Source: Variovorax jilinensis
GTDB taxonomy: Bacteria > Pseudomonadota > Gammaproteobacteria > Burkholderiales > Burkholderiaceae_C
Assembly: GCF_030316885.1 (NCBI RefSeq)
Contig: NZ_JASZYQ010000003.1
Location: forward strand, 1 to 64,000
Direction of reading: 5' to 3'
Length of the DNA stretch: 64,000 bases
A program made the position numbers and the translations under genes. The notes below the pieces were generated by a model. It saw nothing but the letters and a program-made list of their open reading frames with translations, was not told where the DNA came from and ran no database searches. Within the stretch, counting starts at the first letter, position 1, and every line of letters begins with the position of its first letter. Shown here one piece after another: positions 31,045-39,165 of the stretch.

Positions 31045-31928
31045 AGCCGATCGCCCGACGCTTCCTGCACGCGTGGTGCGCGGCCCTGGCGCTGGCGACG
31101 CTGGCGTTGACGGCATCCCCGGCCCGCTCGGCGGTGGTGACCGACGAGCGCGGCGTGGCGGTCGACCTGCCACGACCGCCCATGCGCATCGTGAGCGTCC
31201 TGCCTTCGCTGACCGAATCGGTGTGCACCCTCGGCGCCTGCGACCGGCTGGTCGGGGTCGACCGCTATTCCAACTGGCCGGCGTCGGTGCGCGCGCTGCC
31301 GCAGGTCGGCGGCGGGATCGATCCGAACGTGGAGGCGATCGTCGCCCTCAAGCCCGACCTGGTGCTGGTGTCGAATTCGTCGCGCGTGACCGATCGGCTG
31401 GTGGCGCTGGGCCTGCCGGTGCTGGTGCTCGAACCGAAGAACCACGCCGACGTGCGGCGGGTTCTCGACGTGCTGGGCCGCGCGCTCGGCGTCGACGACG
31501 CGCAGGCCGTGTGGCGCGCGATCGACGCCAGCGTGACGTCAGCAGCGCAGTCGCTGCCGCCCTCGGTGGCACGCACGCGCGTCTATTTCGAGGTCAACAA
31601 CGGGCCCTATGCGGCCGGCGAGTCTTCCTTCATCGGCGAGACGCTGGCGCGGCTCGGCGTGAAGAACATCGTGCCGGCGGCGCTCGGACCCTTTCCGAAG
31701 CTCAATCCCGAGTTCGTGGTGCGTGCCGATCCGGACCTGATCATGGTCGGCGAACGCAGCGGCCAGGGCCTGGAGCAGCGCCCGGGCTGGAGCCGTATCC
31801 GGGCGGTGCGCGAAGGGCGGGTCTGCCGCTTCGGCGCCGACCAGTCCGACGTGCTGGTGCGTCCGGGGCCGCGCATGGGCGAGGCCGCGCAGCTGATGGC
31901 CCGCTGCCTGCAGGAGAAGGCGGGTTGA
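31041..31928 (+). CDS. btuF: Cobalamin ABC transporter, periplasmic binding protein BtuF
   Basis: It binds B12 in the periplasm and hands it to BtuCD. The N-terminal signal (about residues 1-30) ends near ARSA. The class III binding-protein fold shows RIVSVLPSLTESVCTLGA, VGVDRYSNWP, IVALKPDLVLV and NPEFVVRADPDLIMVG. At 295 aa it is slightly longer than E. coli BtuF. It overlaps cobU by ATGA, and its stop overlaps the btuC start. Confidence 0.92.
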   Translation: MKPIARRFLHAWCAALALATLALTASPARSAVVTDERGVAVDLPRPPMRIVSVLPSLTESVCTLGACDRLVGVDRYSNWPASVRALPQVGGGIDPNVEAIVALKPDLVLVSNSSRVTDRLVALGLPVLVLEPKNHADVRRVLDVLGRALGVDDAQAVWRAIDASVTSAAQSLPPSVARTRVYFEVNNGPYAAGESSFIGETLARLGVKNIVPAALGPFPKLNPEFVVRADPDLIMVGERSGQGLEQRPGWSRIRAVREGRVCRFGADQSDVLVRPGPRMGEAAQLMARCLQEKAG

Positions 31929-32929
31929 AGGGCCAGCATCGCCGCGCGCTGGCGCTCGGCGCCGGCCTGATGGTGGCCAGCCTGCTGCTGCTGATGCTCG
32001 GCGCCGCGGTCGGCAGCACGCGCTTCGACGACCTGTTCGCGCTGCGGCACGACCCGGTGGCGCTGCAGATCGTGGCCGACATCCGCCTGCCGCGCACGCT
32101 CGGTGCCTGGCTCGCGGGTGCCTTGCTCGGCCTTGCAGGCGCGGTGGCTCAGGGCCTGTTCCGCAATCCGCTCGCCGATCCCTACCTCCTCGGCAGCGCA
32201 TCGGGCGCATCGCTCGGCGTGGCGCTGGTGCTGACCGTGTTCGGGCTGTCGCCGACCAGCACCCAGTGGGCGGTGCGGCTCGGGATCACGGGCGCGGCCT
32301 TCGTGGGTGCGGTGCTGGCGGTGCTGCTCACGCTGGTGCTGGCGCGCGGTGTCGCGCAGACGCTGCGGCTGCTGCTGGCCGGCGTGATCGTCGGCGTGGT
32401 GCTGGGCGCCGCCAAGGACCTGCTCACCATCGCTTCGGCCGACATCATGCAGGCCATCCAGGGTTTCATGCTGGGCAGCACCGGGCTGGTCGGCTGGGGC
32501 GGCTGCGCCGTGATGGCCGGCCTCGGCGCGCTGTGCGTGCTGCTGGCCTGGGCGCTGGCGCCGGTGCTCGACGGGCTCGCGCTCGGCGAGGCCACGGCCG
32601 CCAGCCTGGGCCTGCCGCTGGGTGCGATGCGCGCGGCACTGGTCGTGGTGCTGGCACTGGCCACCGGCACCGCGGTGGCGCAGACCGGCCTGATTGCCTT
32701 CGTCGGGCTGGCGGCGCCGCACCTGGTGCGCTCCGTGGTCAAGACCACGCATGCGCGCCTGCTGTTGCTGTCGACCGCGATGGGCGGGCTGCTGCTGATG
32801 GCGGCCGACCTGCTCGCGCGATGGCTGATCGCGCCGCAGGAACTTCCGGTGGGCGTGCTGACCGCGGTGCTGGGCGGCAGCTACCTGCTGTGGCTGATGC
32901 ATCGGCGCGCGGCGCGGGGCGAGCGATGA
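31925..32929 (+). CDS. btuC: Cobalamin ABC transporter, permease BtuC
   Basis: It is the inner-membrane FecCD-family permease with about ten helices. Family motifs include RLPRTLGAWLAGALLGLAGAVAQ and NPLADPYLLGSASGASLG, and the cytoplasmic coupling segment lies in APHLVRSVVK. I place the start at a TTG (31925) that overlaps the btuF stop as TTGA and has AGGAG nine bases upstream; this gives 334 aa, the family norm. The next ATG (31970) would remove most of the first helix. Its stop overlaps the btuD start. Confidence 0.93.
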   Translation: MKGQHRRALALGAGLMVASLLLLMLGAAVGSTRFDDLFALRHDPVALQIVADIRLPRTLGAWLAGALLGLAGAVAQGLFRNPLADPYLLGSASGASLGVALVLTVFGLSPTSTQWAVRLGITGAAFVGAVLAVLLTLVLARGVAQTLRLLLAGVIVGVVLGAAKDLLTIASADIMQAIQGFMLGSTGLVGWGGCAVMAGLGALCVLLAWALAPVLDGLALGEATAASLGLPLGAMRAALVVVLALATGTAVAQTGLIAFVGLAAPHLVRSVVKTTHARLLLLSTAMGGLLLMAADLLARWLIAPQELPVGVLTAVLGGSYLLWLMHRRAARGER

Positions 32930-33702
32930 CGGGCGGCGCCGCCTTCGAGGCGCGCGGCGTGTCGGCCCGGCTCGGTGGCATCGAGGTGCTGCACGGCATC
33001 GACCTGGCGCTCGCGGCGGGCCGCTGGACCAGCATCGTGGGACCGAACGGCGCCGGCAAGTCGACGCTGCTGAAGGTGCTCGCGGGCCTGCTCGCCCACA
33101 CCGGCGAGGTGCGCCTGCTCGACCGGCCGCTGAGCGCCTGGAGCGGCCGCGCGCGGGCCCGGCGGCTCTCGTGGCTCGGCCAGGGCGTGGCCGGCGAGGG
33201 CAGTGCGGACGACCTGCTGGTGCACGACGTCGCGATGCTCGGCCGCCTGCCGCACCAGCGCTGGCTGGCCGCGCCGAGCGAGGCCGACCTGGCCGCGGTC
33301 GAGCGCGCTCTGCGCTGCACGCAGGCCTGGGACTGGCGCACGCGTCCGCTGGGCCAGCTCTCGGGTGGCGAGCGCCAACGCGTGCTGCTGGCGCGCGCCC
33401 TGGCGGTCGAGGCCGAGGTGCTGCTGATGGACGAGCCGCTCGCCAACCTCGATCCGCCGCACCAGGCCGACTGGATGCAGACCGTGCGCGCGCAGATCGC
33501 GGCGCGCTGCACCGTGGTCAGCGTGCTGCACGAGCTCAGTGCGGCCCTCAGCGCCGATTCGATGGTCGTGATGGCGGCCGGACGGGTGCTGCATCACGGG
33601 CCTTGCGACGACCCGGCGACGCACGCGGCACTCGAGGCGGTGTTCGACCGGCGCGTCGCGGTGCATCGCGTGGCTGGCCACTGGCTGGCCGTGCCGCGCT
33701 GA
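32926..33702 (+). CDS. btuD: Cobalamin ABC transporter, ATP-binding protein BtuD
   Basis: It powers BtuCF. Walker A is GPNGAGKST (about residues 38-46), the signature is LSGGERQRV, Walker B is VLLMDEPLANLD, and the switch His follows in VLHELSAAL. At 258 aa it is typical of FecE/BtuD ATPases. ATGA overlap with btuC indicates coupled synthesis of the permease and ATPase. The btuFCD order differs from E. coli, where the genes are scattered. Confidence 0.93.
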   Translation: MTGGAAFEARGVSARLGGIEVLHGIDLALAAGRWTSIVGPNGAGKSTLLKVLAGLLAHTGEVRLLDRPLSAWSGRARARRLSWLGQGVAGEGSADDLLVHDVAMLGRLPHQRWLAAPSEADLAAVERALRCTQAWDWRTRPLGQLSGGERQRVLLARALAVEAEVLLMDEPLANLDPPHQADWMQTVRAQIAARCTVVSVLHELSAALSADSMVVMAAGRVLHHGPCDDPATHAALEAVFDRRVAVHRVAGHWLAVPR

Positions 33703-33717
33703 CGCAGGGACGGACCC

Positions 33718-34707
33718 GTGGAGGTCGCGCCGTGGGTGATCTCGATGGCGGCGCTCTGGCTGGCGCTGGCCATCGACCTGTGCTTCGGCGAGCCGCCGGC
33801 GCGCTGGCATGTCGTGGTCTGGATGGGGCGCTACCTGGCGGCCGCGGGTCGGCTCGTCGCTCCGGCCGCCGATGACGCATCGCAGCGCCACGGGTGGCAT
33901 TTCGCTGCCGGTGCCCTGGCCTGGTGCCTCGGTGCCGCGATCGTCGTGATGGCGGCCGCGGTGATCGCGACGCTCGCCGCGCGACTGCCTGCGGTGGCGG
34001 CGGCGCTGCTGACCGGGCTCGCGCTCAAGCCGCTGCTGTCCTGGCGCATGCTGCGCGACGAGGTGCTGGCCGTCGAGTCGGCGCTCGGGCGCTCGCTCGA
34101 CGAAGGCCGGGCGCAGCTGGCCCGGCTCGTGAGTCGCGACGTGGCATCGCTCGACGCCGCCGAGGTCCGCGAAAGCGCGATCGAATCGCTGGCCGAGAAC
34201 CTCAGCGATTCGCTCGTGGCACCGCTCTTCTGGTTCGTGCTGCTGGGCCTGCCGGGTGCCGCGCTCTACCGCTTCGCGAACACGGCCGATGCGATGTGGG
34301 GCTATCGCGGCACCCGCGAGGGCCGGCAATGGACGTGGGCGGGCAAGTGGGCCGCGCGCGCGGACGACCTGCTGTCCTGGCTGCCGGCGCGGCTCACGGC
34401 CTGCCTCCTGCTGGCAGGTGCTGCAGGCCGCAGCGACCACGGCCACTGCGGCTTCGTCGCCATCCGCCGTGAGGCGCGCCGCACGCCATCGCCCAACAGC
34501 GGCTGGCCGATGGCCGCGATGGCGCTGAGGCTGGGCGTGCGGCTCGCCAAGCCCGGCGTCTACGTGCTGAACGCCGCGGGCCGGGTGCCGCAGGCCGCCG
34601 ACACGCTGCAGGCGGCCCGACGCGCAGGGCGCGCGGTGCTGCTCGCTGCGCTGGCCGGCACCGTGGTGCTGGGCGGGCGCGCGGCCTGGATGCTGGCGCG
34701 GCCATGA
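33718..34707 (+). CDS. cbiB: Adenosylcobinamide-phosphate synthase CbiB (CobD of Pseudomonas nomenclature)
   Basis: This integral membrane enzyme attaches (R)-1-amino-2-propanol (or its phosphate) to adenosylcobyric acid. It has the family opening (LALAIDLCFGEPPARWHVVVWMG), the ESAIESLAENLSDSLVAPLFWF motif, ALYRFANTADAMWGYR, and SPNSGWPMAAMA. It begins with GTG at 33718, 15 bases after btuD, preceded by AGGGAC. At 329 aa it is normal. Its stop overlaps the following gene (ATGA), whose product makes its substrate. Confidence 0.94.
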   Translation: MEVAPWVISMAALWLALAIDLCFGEPPARWHVVVWMGRYLAAAGRLVAPAADDASQRHGWHFAAGALAWCLGAAIVVMAAAVIATLAARLPAVAAALLTGLALKPLLSWRMLRDEVLAVESALGRSLDEGRAQLARLVSRDVASLDAAEVRESAIESLAENLSDSLVAPLFWFVLLGLPGAALYRFANTADAMWGYRGTREGRQWTWAGKWAARADDLLSWLPARLTACLLLAGAAGRSDHGHCGFVAIRREARRTPSPNSGWPMAAMALRLGVRLAKPGVYVLNAAGRVPQAADTLQAARRAGRAVLLAALAGTVVLGGRAAWMLARP

Positions 34708-35699
34708 ACGCCGGGTCCGTGGCGCCGGTGCACGGCGGTCCCGACGCGCTGGGTGCCGTGGCGCACGACTTCTCGACCAACGCCAACGGCTGCGGCCCCT
34801 GTCCCGCGGCGCTCGACGCGCTGCAGGCGGCCGATGCAAGCCGCTATCCCGATCCGGCCTACGCCGCGCTGCGCGAGCGCCTCGCGTGCTTCCACGGCGT
34901 CGAGGCCGGCCGCATCGTGCCTGCCGCAAGCGCGAGCGAGTTCATCTTCCGGATCACGGCCGCCGTGGCACGCACGGGCGGGCGTCGGCTGCTGCTGCCT
35001 CGATACGCCTACGGCGACTGCGTCCGCGCCGCGCGCACCTGGGCCTTCGAGGCCGCGGCAGGTCCGCACGATGCCGACCTGGCCTGGTGCTGCGATCCCT
35101 CCAGCCCGCTGGGCCAGCCCACGGTCGCGCCGGCCGACCTCGTGCGCGCGTTGCGGGCCGATGCCACCTGCGTGCTCGACCTGGCCTACGAGCCGTTGCG
35201 CCTCGAAGGCGAATCGGGCTGGCCGGCCGCCTTGCGCAATAGGGTGTGGCAGCTCTGGACACCCAACAAGGCGCTCGGCCTGACCGGCATCCGCGCCGCC
35301 TATGCGATCGCGCCGCTGGCAAGTCAGCTGCCCTCGCTCGTGGCAGCCATGGCGCCCTCCTGGCCCGTCGGCGCCCACGGTGTCGCGTTGCTCGAAGCCT
35401 GGACCGGCACTGCCGCCCAGCACTGGCTGTCGCGCAGCCGGGTCGTGCTTGCGGACTGGAAGGCGCAGCAAGGGGCGATCTGCAGCGCGCTCGGGTGGCA
35501 ATGTCTGCCCGGCGTCGCCAACTTCTTCTGCGCCCGTCCCGACCGCCCGCTGACGCCCGACCGCGTGGCGGCCCTGCGCGCCGTGGGCGTGCAGCTGCGC
35601 GACACGGCCTCGTTCGGCCTCGAAGGCCATGTCCGCCTCGGCGTGCTGGCGCCGGCCAGCCAGCAGGCGCTGGCCGATGGCTGGCGCGCGGTGGCCTAG
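34704..35699 (+). CDS. cobD: Threonine-phosphate decarboxylase-like PLP enzyme (CobD/CobC)
   Basis: It is a fold-type I aminotransferase-family protein, predicted to decarboxylate L-threonine-O-3-phosphate to aminopropanol phosphate for CbiB. The PLP-binding lysine lies in LWTPNKALGLTGIRAAY. The N-terminus shows DFSTNANGCGPCPAAL, a histidinol-phosphate-aminotransferase-like substrate motif, and YPDPAY. At 331 aa it is somewhat shorter than Salmonella CobD (364 aa). Coupling with cbiB supports the role over an aminotransferase. Confidence 0.88.
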   Translation: MNAGSVAPVHGGPDALGAVAHDFSTNANGCGPCPAALDALQAADASRYPDPAYAALRERLACFHGVEAGRIVPAASASEFIFRITAAVARTGGRRLLLPRYAYGDCVRAARTWAFEAAAGPHDADLAWCCDPSSPLGQPTVAPADLVRALRADATCVLDLAYEPLRLEGESGWPAALRNRVWQLWTPNKALGLTGIRAAYAIAPLASQLPSLVAAMAPSWPVGAHGVALLEAWTGTAAQHWLSRSRVVLADWKAQQGAICSALGWQCLPGVANFFCARPDRPLTPDRVAALRAVGVQLRDTASFGLEGHVRLGVLAPASQQALADGWRAVA

Positions 35700-35736
35700 A
35701 AGGCCCGGATCGCGGCGGGCGCGGCGCCTCGCGTGC

Positions 35737-36651
35737 CTAAAGCCGCTGCAGTTGCGGATGCTTCGAGAACAGCTCGGCCGCCCAGTCGACGAAGGCCCGC
35801 ACCTTGGCGCTCAGGTGGCGGTTCGGCGGGTAGACCACGTGCACCGGCAGCGGCGGGCGCATCCAGTCGGTCAGGATCGGCACCAGTTCGCCGCTGGCGA
35901 TGTAGGGCTCGGCCATGTAGGTGATCACCTGCGACAGCCCGAAGCCGCCCAGCACCGCAGTCAGGTGCGCATTGCTGTCGTTCACCGCCACGCGGTAGGG
36001 GCCGGCGATCTCGAGCTGCTCGTCGCCGCGGTGGAACTCGTGCGGATACACGCGGCGCGTGCTGCCCGAGAAGAAGCCCACCACCTGGTGGCGCTTCTCG
36101 ATGTCGCTCGGGTGCTGCGGCGCGCCGTAGCGCTTGATGTAGGCCGGCGAGGCCACAGTCATCCACGGCAGGTTGCCGATGCGGCGCGCCACCAGCGACT
36201 GGTCGGCGAGTTCGCCGCCGCGGATCACGCAGTCGACGTTGTCGGTGATCAGGTCCACGGTGCGGTCGCTGACGCCCAGGTCGACCTGAATGTCGGGGTA
36301 GCGGTCGCAGAAGGTGGCGAGCGCCGGCAGGATCACGAGCCTCGCCATCGAGGAGCCGACGTCGATGCGCAGCCGCCCGGTCGGGTTGGCCTGGGCATTG
36401 GTCATGCTCGACTCGATGTCGTCGAAGTCGTTGAGCAGGCGCGCGGTGCGCTCGTAGTAGGCGGCGCCGTCGGGCGTCACGGTGACGCGGCGCGTCGTGC
36501 GGTTCAGGAGCTTGACGTGCAGGCGCGATTCCAGCGCCTGGATCTGCTTGGTGACCGTGCCCTTGGGCAGGCCCAGTGAATCGGCGGCACGCGTGAAAGT
36601 GCCGGCTTCGACGACGCGGACGAAGATCCGCATGCCCTGGATCTGATCCAT
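35737..36651 (-). CDS. LysR-family regulator of the adjacent efflux operon (CeoR/BpeT-like)
   Basis: The 304-residue protein has the LysR helix-turn-helix at residues 1-60 (MRIFVRVVEAGTFTRAADSLGLPKGTVTKQI) and the effector-binding domain from about 90. It is divergent from llpE and the RND genes. The arrangement LysR, llpE, adaptor, pump, outer-membrane channel is that of ceoR-llpE-ceoAB-opcM in Burkholderia cepacia-complex and bpeT-llpE-bpeEF-oprC in B. pseudomallei, where the regulator activates the pump. The inducer here is unknown. Confidence 0.88.
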   Translation of the reverse strand: MDQIQGMRIFVRVVEAGTFTRAADSLGLPKGTVTKQIQALESRLHVKLLNRTTRRVTVTPDGAAYYERTARLLNDFDDIESSMTNAQANPTGRLRIDVGSSMARLVILPALATFCDRYPDIQVDLGVSDRTVDLITDNVDCVIRGGELADQSLVARRIGNLPWMTVASPAYIKRYGAPQHPSDIEKRHQVVGFFSGSTRRVYPHEFHRGDEQLEIAGPYRVAVNDSNAHLTAVLGGFGLSQVITYMAEPYIASGELVPILTDWMRPPLPVHVVYPPNRHLSAKVRAFVDWAAELFSKHPQLQRL

Positions 36652-36712
36652 CTATGCTGCTCCTGGGGTGGCCTTGAAGGCCGGGGGGAGCGGAATTCTG
36701 GCATGCGCTCCT

Positions 36713-36749
36713 ACCCCCATTGTTGGCCGATTGGAAACAGAGTGGGGGT
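36713..36749. promoter_or_regulatory. Inverted repeat in the LysR/llpE divergent promoter
   Basis: ACCCCCA (36713-36719) and TGGGGGT (36743-36749) form a 7+23+7 inverted repeat within the 165-base divergent region. It may be a LysR-type operator. A hairpin role is less likely because of the long spacer. Confidence 0.4.
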
Positions 36750-36816
36750 TCGGACGCGGTTGCAGCGCCCGGGCACCGCCTTATATTTGACCTACTGTCC
36801 AACACGAGACCGCCCC

Positions 36817-37680
36817 ATGTCCATCAGTCCGAGCCTGCCAACCGCCGACGCCGCCGCACCGGCTGCCGCCTGCGGCGCGGAAACCGACATCCGCATCGAA
36901 CTGCCCGAGCGGGAACCGGTGCTGGCGCGCATCTACGGCGAGCGGCCGCGCGGCGCCACGGTGCCGCTGGTGCTGCATTTCCATGGCGGCACCTTCGTCT
37001 GCGGCGATCTCGACAACGGCCGCAGCGTGGCGCGTCTTCTGGCAGGGGCCGGGGCGCTGGTGGTCTCGCTCGACTACCCGCTGGCGCCCAAGGCGCCGTT
37101 CCCGGAGCCGATCGAGGTCGGCTTCGCAGCGCTCGAGTGGGTCTACAAGCAGCGGGTCAAGCTGGGCGGCAAGGGCGCCGAGGTGTTCCTGGCCGGTGAA
37201 GAGGCCGGCGGCAATCTGGCCGCGGCCGTCGCCATGATGGCGCGCGACCGGGCGCACCCGCCGCTGGCCGGTCAGATTCTGCTGTCGCCGATGCTCGACC
37301 CATGCGCCGGCACCGCATCGCTGCGCCAGGCCACGGGCGACGCCACCCAATGCAAGTGGGCCTCGGGCTGGCAGGAGTTCCTGAGCCGGCCTGTCAATGC
37401 CACGCATCCCTATGCCGTGCCGGGTGCCTCGCTGCGGCTGGCCCACATGGCGCGCACGCTGGTGCTCGTAGGCCACGACGACCCGATGCGCGACGAGGCC
37501 CTGAATTTTGCGCGCCGGCTCGGCGAGGCCGGAATCGCAGTCACCAGCAGCGTGCTGCCGGGCGCCGCGAACTGGCCCGAGGCCCTCTACCAGCCCGAAG
37601 GCTCGGGCTGCAAGGCCTGCGAGGCGGTGGTGCAGAAGCACTTCCGCGACTTCTTCAGCGCGGCCCCCCCGCCGCACTGA
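36817..37680 (+). CDS. llpE: LlpE-like alpha/beta hydrolase-fold protein lacking catalytic Ser and His
   Basis: The fold is that of the hormone-sensitive-lipase family: FHGGTFVCGD is the oxyanion-hole HGG motif, and DDPMRDE contains the usual Asp. The nucleophile elbow, normally GDSAGG, reads GEEAGG, so the catalytic Ser is Glu. The usual histidine motif near the end reads PGAANW, with Asn where His is expected. The protein is thus probably not an esterase. The position between a LysR regulator and an RND pump matches llpE of Burkholderia, whose product is called lipase-like and has no settled function. The ATG at 36817 gives 287 aa. Confidence 0.82.
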   Translation: MSISPSLPTADAAAPAAACGAETDIRIELPEREPVLARIYGERPRGATVPLVLHFHGGTFVCGDLDNGRSVARLLAGAGALVVSLDYPLAPKAPFPEPIEVGFAALEWVYKQRVKLGGKGAEVFLAGEEAGGNLAAAVAMMARDRAHPPLAGQILLSPMLDPCAGTASLRQATGDATQCKWASGWQEFLSRPVNATHPYAVPGASLRLAHMARTLVLVGHDDPMRDEALNFARRLGEAGIAVTSSVLPGAANWPEALYQPEGSGCKACEAVVQKHFRDFFSAAPPPH

Positions 37681-37686
37681 GCGACA

Positions 37687-37706
37687 GCGCACGCCTGGCC
37701 GTGCGC
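37687..37706 (+). other. Short hairpin after llpE
   Basis: GCGCACG and CGTGCGC (37687-37693 with 37700-37706) form a perfect 7-pair stem 6 bases after the llpE stop, in the 209-base gap before the adaptor gene. There is no T run, so it is not an intrinsic terminator; it could stabilise or process the llpE end of a shared transcript. The rest of the gap shows no coding sequence. Confidence 0.45.
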
Positions 37707-37889
37707 TGAATCGAGAGGCTCCGGTCGCCCCGGGGCCCGTCCCCCGAAGCCGAGGCAGCACCTCGAAAAACGCATGGCGATCCCCGCCGGGGAGCCGTGC
37801 GCCCTGCAACAACCCGTTTCCCCGCCGTCCTGCGCCATCCGCGCGGGAGGGCGTCGTGTTCCCGAGCGTCACCAAAAGGACCTTTCATC

Positions 37890-39137
37890 ATGTCGCATGC
37901 ACAACCACCCAAGACCTCCCCGGTCCGCCGCGGCCTCTGGCCCGCGCTGACCGGCGCCACCGCGCTGATCGCGATCGCCTCGGCAGCCCTCGGCTTCCAT
38001 GCCATGGACGCCGAGGCCAACGACGCCCCCGCGGTCGCGGCGCCGCGCGCCACGCCGGTCGGCGTCGCCACCGTGAACGCCACCGAAGTCAACACCTGGG
38101 ACGAGTTCTCGGGCCGGCTCGAGGCGGTGGAGCGCGTCGACGTGCGTTCGCGCGTCGCCGGCGCCGTGCAGGCCGTCCACTTCCGCGAAGGTGCGCTCGT
38201 CAAGCAGGGCGAGCTGCTGATCACGATCGACCCGGCGCCCTATGCGGCCGAGGTCGACCGCGCCGAGGCCCAGGTCGCGGCCGCCCAGGCCCGCGTCTCG
38301 TTCACGCGCAGCGAACTCGAACGTGCGCGCCGGCTCTGGGACGAGAAGGCGATCGCGCAGCGCGAACTCGACGAGCGCAGCAATGCCGGCCGCGAGGCCG
38401 AGGCCAGCCTGCGCGCGGCCCAGGCCTCGCTCCAGAGCGCGCGCCTGAACCTCGGCTACACCCAGGTGCGGGCCTCGGTGTCGGGTCGCACCGGACGCCT
38501 CGAGGTCACGGCCGGCAACCTGGTCGCGGCCGGTCCCGGCGCACCGGTGCTGACCACCCTGGTTTCCGTCAGCCCGATCTATGCGAGCTTCGAGGCCGAC
38601 GAGCGGATCGTGGTCAAGGCGCTCAGGGACCTGCCGGGCGGCGCCAGCGCGCGCAGCCGCATCGAGGGCATTCCGGTGCAGATGGGCACGGCGGACAGCG
38701 ACGGCACGCCCTACGAGGGCCGGCTGCAGCTGATCGACAACCAGGTCGATGCGAAGAGCGGCACGGTGCGCGTGCGCGCGGCCTTCGACAACAAGGACGG
38801 CGCGCTGATCCCGGGCCAGTTCGCGCGCATCCGCATGGGCCAGGCGCGCAGCGACACCGCGCTGCTGGTCAACGAGCGCGCGGTCGGCACCGACCAGAAC
38901 AAGAAGTTCGTGCTCGTGGTCGGCGCCGACAACAAGGCCGAATACCGCGAGGTAACGCTCGGCGCACCGGTCAACGGCCTGCGTGTCGTGACGCGCGGCC
39001 TGGCCGCCGGCGAGCGCGTGGTGGTCAACGGGCTGCAGCACGTGCGTCCTGGCGCGCTGGTGGCGCCGCAGGCCACGACCATGGACGCCAAGGCCGAGGT
39101 GCCCGCCACCGTGCAGAAGGTCGCGGCGAAGTCCTGA
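37890..39137 (+). CDS. RND efflux periplasmic adaptor (MexE/CeoA/BpeE-like)
   Basis: It links the inner-membrane pump to the outer-membrane channel. The N-terminus is a single membrane anchor or uncleaved signal (about residues 15-45). The rest is a membrane-fusion protein: lipoyl half-motifs around VRSRVAGAVQAVHFREGALVKQGELL, an alpha-hairpin (about 115-185), the beta-barrel domain (GTADSDGTPYEGRLQLIDNQVDAKSGTVRVRA is typical of MexE) and a membrane-proximal domain. The ATG at 37890 has AAGGA upstream. At 415 aa it fits the family. It is followed 28 bases later by the pump gene. Confidence 0.94.
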   Translation: MSHAQPPKTSPVRRGLWPALTGATALIAIASAALGFHAMDAEANDAPAVAAPRATPVGVATVNATEVNTWDEFSGRLEAVERVDVRSRVAGAVQAVHFREGALVKQGELLITIDPAPYAAEVDRAEAQVAAAQARVSFTRSELERARRLWDEKAIAQRELDERSNAGREAEASLRAAQASLQSARLNLGYTQVRASVSGRTGRLEVTAGNLVAAGPGAPVLTTLVSVSPIYASFEADERIVVKALRDLPGGASARSRIEGIPVQMGTADSDGTPYEGRLQLIDNQVDAKSGTVRVRAAFDNKDGALIPGQFARIRMGQARSDTALLVNERAVGTDQNKKFVLVVGADNKAEYREVTLGAPVNGLRVVTRGLAAGERVVVNGLQHVRPGALVAPQATTMDAKAEVPATVQKVAAKS

Positions 39138-39165
39138 GAACCCGCTCCAGAGGGAGGAAACGAAA

